Below are positions 59,279 to 64,000 of a stretch of 64,000 nucleotides of DNA, in pieces. Origin of the DNA: Antennarius striatus (lineage: Eukaryota; Chordata; Actinopteri; Lophiiformes; Antennariidae); contig NC_090780.1 in NCBI RefSeq assembly GCF_040054535.1, positions 18,290,001 to 18,354,000 on the forward strand. Direction: 5' to 3'. The position numbers and the translations under genes were made by a program. Position 1 is the stretch's first letter; each line of letters begins with the position of its first letter. Under the pieces are notes generated by a model that was not told the DNA's origin, searched no databases, and saw nothing but the letters and a program-made list of their open reading frames with translations.

Positions 59279-62219
59279 CTAACTGAACAGTTTAAAAAAG
59301 CAGCCTTGGCAGTAAGGTTTTTCATTCTGCTCCTTGAAAGTGCCTTTGTTCAGTTGCTTGAGGCAGAAAGCGCACACAAAATGCTCTGGGTGGAACTTCT
59401 TGCCCATGGCGGTGATGCAGCGGCCGGTGATAGGCTTCTGGCAGCCGGAGCACATGGAGCCACGCCGCTCATGATAGTGAGACTCACAGTAGGGCTGGCC
59501 GTCGTGATCAAAGAAGCTGCCATTTACAAATGGTGTGAAGCATTCCTGGGAAAATCAGAGGATAAGAAGAATTTGTGAGGAATGGGAAGAAACAAAATGT
59601 TCACCTTTATTACAGTTAGTGTGAAGGGACTGACTCTGCAGACGAAGCATTCAGGATGCCAGAGGGAGTTGAGAGCGGAGATGTAGTTCTCTAGGATGGC
59701 CCGAGCACAGCCACCACATTTAGGAGCAAACATGTCGAAGTAGTCCTTTCTGCAGTAAGCCTTTCCATCCTTCTCATGAAACCCTACAGTGCAACACATT
59801 CATTCTCAATATGCTTGTTACTCAACACTGCTCTTTTCCTTCAGAACAAGTTGTTATCTTAATCATTTATGAGCAGTTGGTACCTTCTGGTCCGAAAAAA
59901 GCTCCACACTGGGCACAGAAGAAGTGCTCTGGATGCCAAGTCTTGTCCAACGCAGTCACTACTTTCTGTGAAATACAGGATACCAAATGATCAGTCAGTT
60001 TCTATTTAAAGGTGACAAATGAGAAAGAAGGTAGTCATACGGCTCTACATGACAGCTATGTATTATTATCATTATGTTCATCATTATAAAGTTGAATTTG
60101 ACTTTGATAGAAGAAAATAATGTCAGGAAGTCTGAGGCCAGGAGAGGGCAGACGAGGTCCACCGATGCAGAGTGGGAGGTGCTCAATGCTACGACTGTTA
60201 CCTCATGTTTTCCGAGGAGCTTCAGCTGGAATGATGCTCACCATGCTGTGCTGATTGTAAAGCCCCCTAAGGCGTATTGTGATTTGTGATTGTGGGCTGT
60301 AAGAACACATAGTCCTCGCTGTCCTTTTAACACAAAGTTTTAAAATATTCACACTTGCCTAGTTTCTGCAGCACAGTTAGAAAAACACCATGTAAACCAC
60401 TGTTACACACCCTTTTACAATGTAGACCGCATCTGATTCATGGCTTTGCTACCAGGGAATGCAGAGCTGACAAAGGGGGTTAAGGTTCAGGTCAAAATAA
60501 ATGAAAATACAACAATTGAAAAACTCATAATGGTCTCAGAAATTTAAATGCCAACACAAGCACAAATACATACCCTGCATACACTGCAATAATTTTTTAC
60601 ACATAGCTTATTTAGAACACAATCATTGCACACCACTTGAAGCCCCACAAAAATAAGGTTTTGACTGTGAACTAAAGACAGGATGAAAGAAAGACCGAAA
60701 ATCATTGATGGGTTTGTTTTAGAGTGCTGACAGGAGACAGAGGAGAGGATGAGGCGACATGACAGTGGACACGAGAATCTGTTCGCACGAACAAGGCGAG
60801 TCTAAGTCCCTCTCATCAACCGCCTGCAGGGCTTCCTCTGCGTGTCTGTGTGCCTGACAGATAAGACGTTTTCCGACAGGCAGTGATTTTTCCAGTAAGT
60901 ACATAATCCATTAGGTTATAAATAAATAAATATCATTATCTTCCCCATCTATGGAACATCTGTGGTCCGCCAGTGTATGTTATGCATGCGAGTGTGTTAA
61001 TGTATGAATTACTAACATCCAGTATGGGTCCATTACAGTAGTGGCATCGTGGAGAAAAGAGGCTGTGGTAGTCTTTCTCACAGTAAGGCTGCCCCTCCCG
61101 CTCGAAGAAGTTCCTGGAGCCTATCTCCTCCTGGCAGTGGGTGCAGACAAAGTGCTCAGGGTGCCACGTTCTGCCCATGGCAGTTACCACCTGGTGTGGG
61201 GAGAAACATTGCGCGAAATTAGAACGAGCTTCAAGGGCCTCGGCTCAGGAAAATGAAATCACTTGTAAGACGTAATTTTCAGATTTTTTTTCGATTCACA
61301 TTAGATGTAGTTATTTTGGCTGCCTACAAGTGATCCATTCATCTATCCTTCAAAACGGTAAATTCTTTGCATCCCCAACGGTAAAAAACCCCTATTTGTA
61401 GGGCAAATGATGGTAGTTCAGACTGAAATGAATGCACCAGTGGGGGACTTATGCTTGACATTTTGCTCTGGAGGACAGTGATCATTTCATCACAATCTAT
61501 TCTGCAGCAGATGGCAAACAGCTGATGCTCCGCACTGGCGTCACCTCTCTGGTCATTTCATGTTATCGTGCTGCTGGTTCTGGTTGATTTTGATAGCACC
61601 AGCACATGTGTACATGCAAAAAGACACTAGAGTTTTGATCTGCCTGATCACTTTCATGTGGCATGACCACAAGTCATGTATGTATCCCTATCTAATGAAA
61701 ACGTGCACGAGTCAGATCTGATTTACAAAGCAACATTTTTGCATTCACACCTTGTTGTAAATACATAGGTTGTTTATATCAACACTTCAAGCTTCATTTT
61801 ACCCAAATAACTGATTTACTGTTAACTAAACACTGATTTATTGGTAAATCGATTGGACTTGACCTTTATGCAAGCCGCTGGTGATATGTGGAATAAAAGC
61901 TTCATTGAAGATCAGATGTACTATCCTTCCTGTCCACCAATTTCTGCCTATGAAAACGTTTGTAAGTCTATTCGACTGTCTAAACAACATTATGCTTTGT
62001 AATATGCCAGTTCACATGTACATTAATGAACTCTTGCTTTAATATTTGTAATATCATCACCTGTCCAACGATGGGTTTCTTGCAGGCTCCGCAGACACCT
62101 TTAGCCACCGTCTGGACTCCGAGTCTATTGAGGTCAGACTGGAGACTACCCAACATGTTGTCCAACTTGTTGGCTGGTTTGGGGGGGCTGGTGGGGGAAG
62201 TCATTCCCTGGGACTGGAT
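59279..62219 (-). CDS. pxn: Paxillin, C-terminal half (5' end outside window)
   Basis: Focal-adhesion scaffold linking integrins to FAK, vinculin and signalling partners. Visible exons in transcript order: 62219-62061, 61190-61017, 59965-59884, 59783-59635, 59545-59279. The sum is 831 nt, 276 aa, in frame throughout. The first visible exon carries LD5 ([18 protein letters not shown]) and the start of LIM1 ([10 protein letters not shown]). The four LIM domains follow: LIM1 to SPRC, LIM2 [10 protein letters not shown] to APKC, LIM3 [17 protein letters not shown] to GSMC, LIM4 [12 protein letters not shown] to the end. Zinc-binding Cys/His/Asp residues ([21 protein letters not shown]) are all present. 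It ends KLFS where human ends KLFC. Leupaxin and Hic-5 fit less well, and RPLP0-PXN adjacency is also seen in human. LD1-LD4 exons were not found up to 64000. Confidence 0.93.
59966..61016 (-). other. pxn intron
   Basis: GT-AG intron between the LIM1 and LIM2 parts; donor gttagt and acceptor TATTTCACAG. No other feature recognised. Confidence 0.75.
61191..62060 (-). other. pxn intron
   Basis: GT-AG intron within LIM1. Nothing else recognised. Confidence 0.75.
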
Positions 62220-64000
62220 CTGATGGAAATGGAAAACCCAAATGGAATCACTTTACCATTTAGATAATGAAAAGCTTCTTAAAATAACAATATTGCCCTC
62301 TTGATTAACACTTGTAGGAGAAACTCATGACAGTCAGAGCTTCTCAATCAAAGCCACGGTTTGTTTCTGCAGCCATAGTTTGTACTATTATAGTTACGGG
62401 TCACCCTTATTCTCTATTGAAGTAACACTAGATTATTTTTTACCTGAAAATAACTCCTATACCCTTTATGATGATTTACTGACTTGATGGCAACTCTTGG
62501 ATTTCCACTCAAGCGTCTGTTCTTGCACAGTGGGATGGGTTTAACAGATATTTGCTTGTACAGCTAACTGATCAAACTAGTTAAATCCAGTGACAGATAG
62601 TGGTCTCTTTAAAAAGTTGAGAAAACACAATTAATTACCAAGTTGACATGTAGTAGGACATCATATGCCATTAAAATATATGAATCGTATCACATGATGT
62701 TTACATTTTGTTTCTCAACATGTGTTCCCATTGATGATTATCCTTTTTTGGACTTACCTCCATGTCACATGGCCTACTTTAGTAATGCTAATATAATTCT
62801 TGATACCACTGTCTTTGACTTTGACGGATGGTAGAACAACAAACTATCTATGTAGTGGTGATCCGCTTTCTCCTACAAAGATATAAGTAACGTGGAGAAG
62901 CCAAGGACATATCAATCAGTACAAATTACATTCACATCAACACTAATAAATGTCTACTGCCTTTGATGAACAGTCTTTACTATCAAGTGAGTGTTAATGT
63001 GAGCTGAATGTTTCTGGCTTCTGTAATGTAAGCAAACAGACCTTCTCCGATGGTGAAGTTATTGAAGCTTCATGCCTCTTACATTCCTGTGTGAGGGAAA
63101 ATAGCATCACAGCTCCATGTAATCTCTCTCTTTCTCACACTCGCACACAAGGACTCTTCCTTTCATTGTGAAAAGCCTTTACGCACACTTTATCCTTAAC
63201 CACACCCAGTTCAATTGTACCCCACCCTTAAGAGACAATTTAATTATGTTTTGGCACATAAAGACTGGTGGGGATAACTGGTCTTGTTGAAGGGGTGAAG
63301 GATAGAAAGGATGTCTGAGAGGGAGTATACGCACTAAAAATGGTCAAGTGCACATTGACAGTCCTTTGACTGGACTATATATTTGCCCTAGTCTTCATAT
63401 CAATCTCTAAAAATGTTCAAACTACATCAACAAAGACACTGAGGATTCTAAAATACATGATGGTACTTGGCATTTAACTTCAACAGCCTGGTATCTAACC
63501 AAGTGGGGCATGTTGACGGAAGTCTTCAGGGAGATGCTATAATTGTGATGGTAACTGTCCTGTCATGTGGTAGATAGGGTTTCAGTTGCACTGCAAGCCT
63601 GCCATTCCTGTGCATCGTGGGACAGTTAGCGTAACGGGAACATTTGGAGGGTGGGGGTTACCATCCTCTTGCCTTTAAGCTCTCAAACTCTACTCCACCC
63701 TGAACACACTGCCTATGGCGCCGTCAGATGTCAAAATTAGAAAGGGGGCTCAACCTTGCTAGCTTGAATGTCAGCACCACACATAACTTGAACTGAATGC
63801 ATCTGAGACAAAGCTTTTCTAGTTGCAAACTGGCATGAAGGAACACCACGGTTTGAAAACGGAGTCAGTGACAAGACAAATTATACAGAGATGCAACTAC
63901 TTAGATTTGAACCAGATGACCCACAAACACACTGAAGTACCGGTACAACTCAAAGTGTCAAGTGAAGCATTGGAAAGTGGACGTCAGAGAAAAGGTGAGG
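62220..64000 (-). other. pxn intron extending past the window edge
   Basis: No LD-motif exon, no long minus-strand frame and no recognised repeat. The next upstream pxn exon must lie beyond 64000 or be too short to see. Confidence 0.6.

Noticed and set aside
1..64000. CRISPR arrays, bacterial operons, phage or viral genes
   Set aside because: No regularly spaced repeats and no compact same-strand gene runs; the gene structure is plainly vertebrate.

Overview
The window is nuclear DNA of a bony fish, most likely a spiny-rayed teleost. Genes are split into many exons with long AT-rich introns. There are long (CA)n and (ATTC)n microsatellites, and fish-type interspersed repeats such as a tRNA-derived SINE whose body carries 'CTTGAGCAAGGCAC'. 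Every multi-exon gene below was rebuilt by hand from splice signals. The joined exon lengths of the four genes that are complete in the window (tacc1, loxl2, r3hcc1, golga7) and of rplp0 are all multiples of three, which supports the models.

Layout. 1-4.5 kb: a SINE, a promoter-like block with a possible leftward first exon, and an orphan leftward terminal exon, all upstream of tacc1. 4.5-14.7 kb (+): tacc1, 13 coding exons, 881 aa. 17.5-42.8 kb (+): loxl2, a probable noncoding exon plus 13 coding exons, 742 aa. 43.3-45.7 kb (-): r3hcc1, 7 coding exons, 406 aa, convergent with loxl2. 47.9-50.3 kb (-): golga7, 5 coding exons, 144 aa. 52.3-54.95 kb (-): rplp0, 7 coding exons, 313 aa, with two related H/ACA-type snoRNA candidates in its introns. 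55.2-56.5 kb (+): an apparently intronless F-box/LRR-like gene, head to head with rplp0. 57-64 kb (-): the 3' end of paxillin (LD5 and all four LIM domains); its 5' half lies beyond the right edge.

The genes do not form one pathway. tacc1 is a centrosome/microtubule coiled-coil adaptor, loxl2 a secreted matrix amine oxidase, r3hcc1 a poorly known putative RNA-binding protein, golga7 a palmitoylation cofactor, rplp0 a ribosomal stalk base, and pxn a focal-adhesion scaffold. From memory, their human counterparts lie on 8p11 (TACC1, GOLGA7), 8p21 (LOXL2, R3HCC1) and 12q24 (RPLP0, PXN), so the window holds a fused or rearranged synteny block.

Points of most interest: two GC-AG introns (tacc1 intron 1 and an rplp0 intron), an 87-nt tacc1 intron that is open in frame, the duplicated snoRNA-like pair in rplp0, a five-copy CCAAT cluster upstream of r3hcc1, the unassigned F-box gene, and several perfect or near-perfect inverted and tandem repeats. 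No previously undescribed multi-gene system was found.
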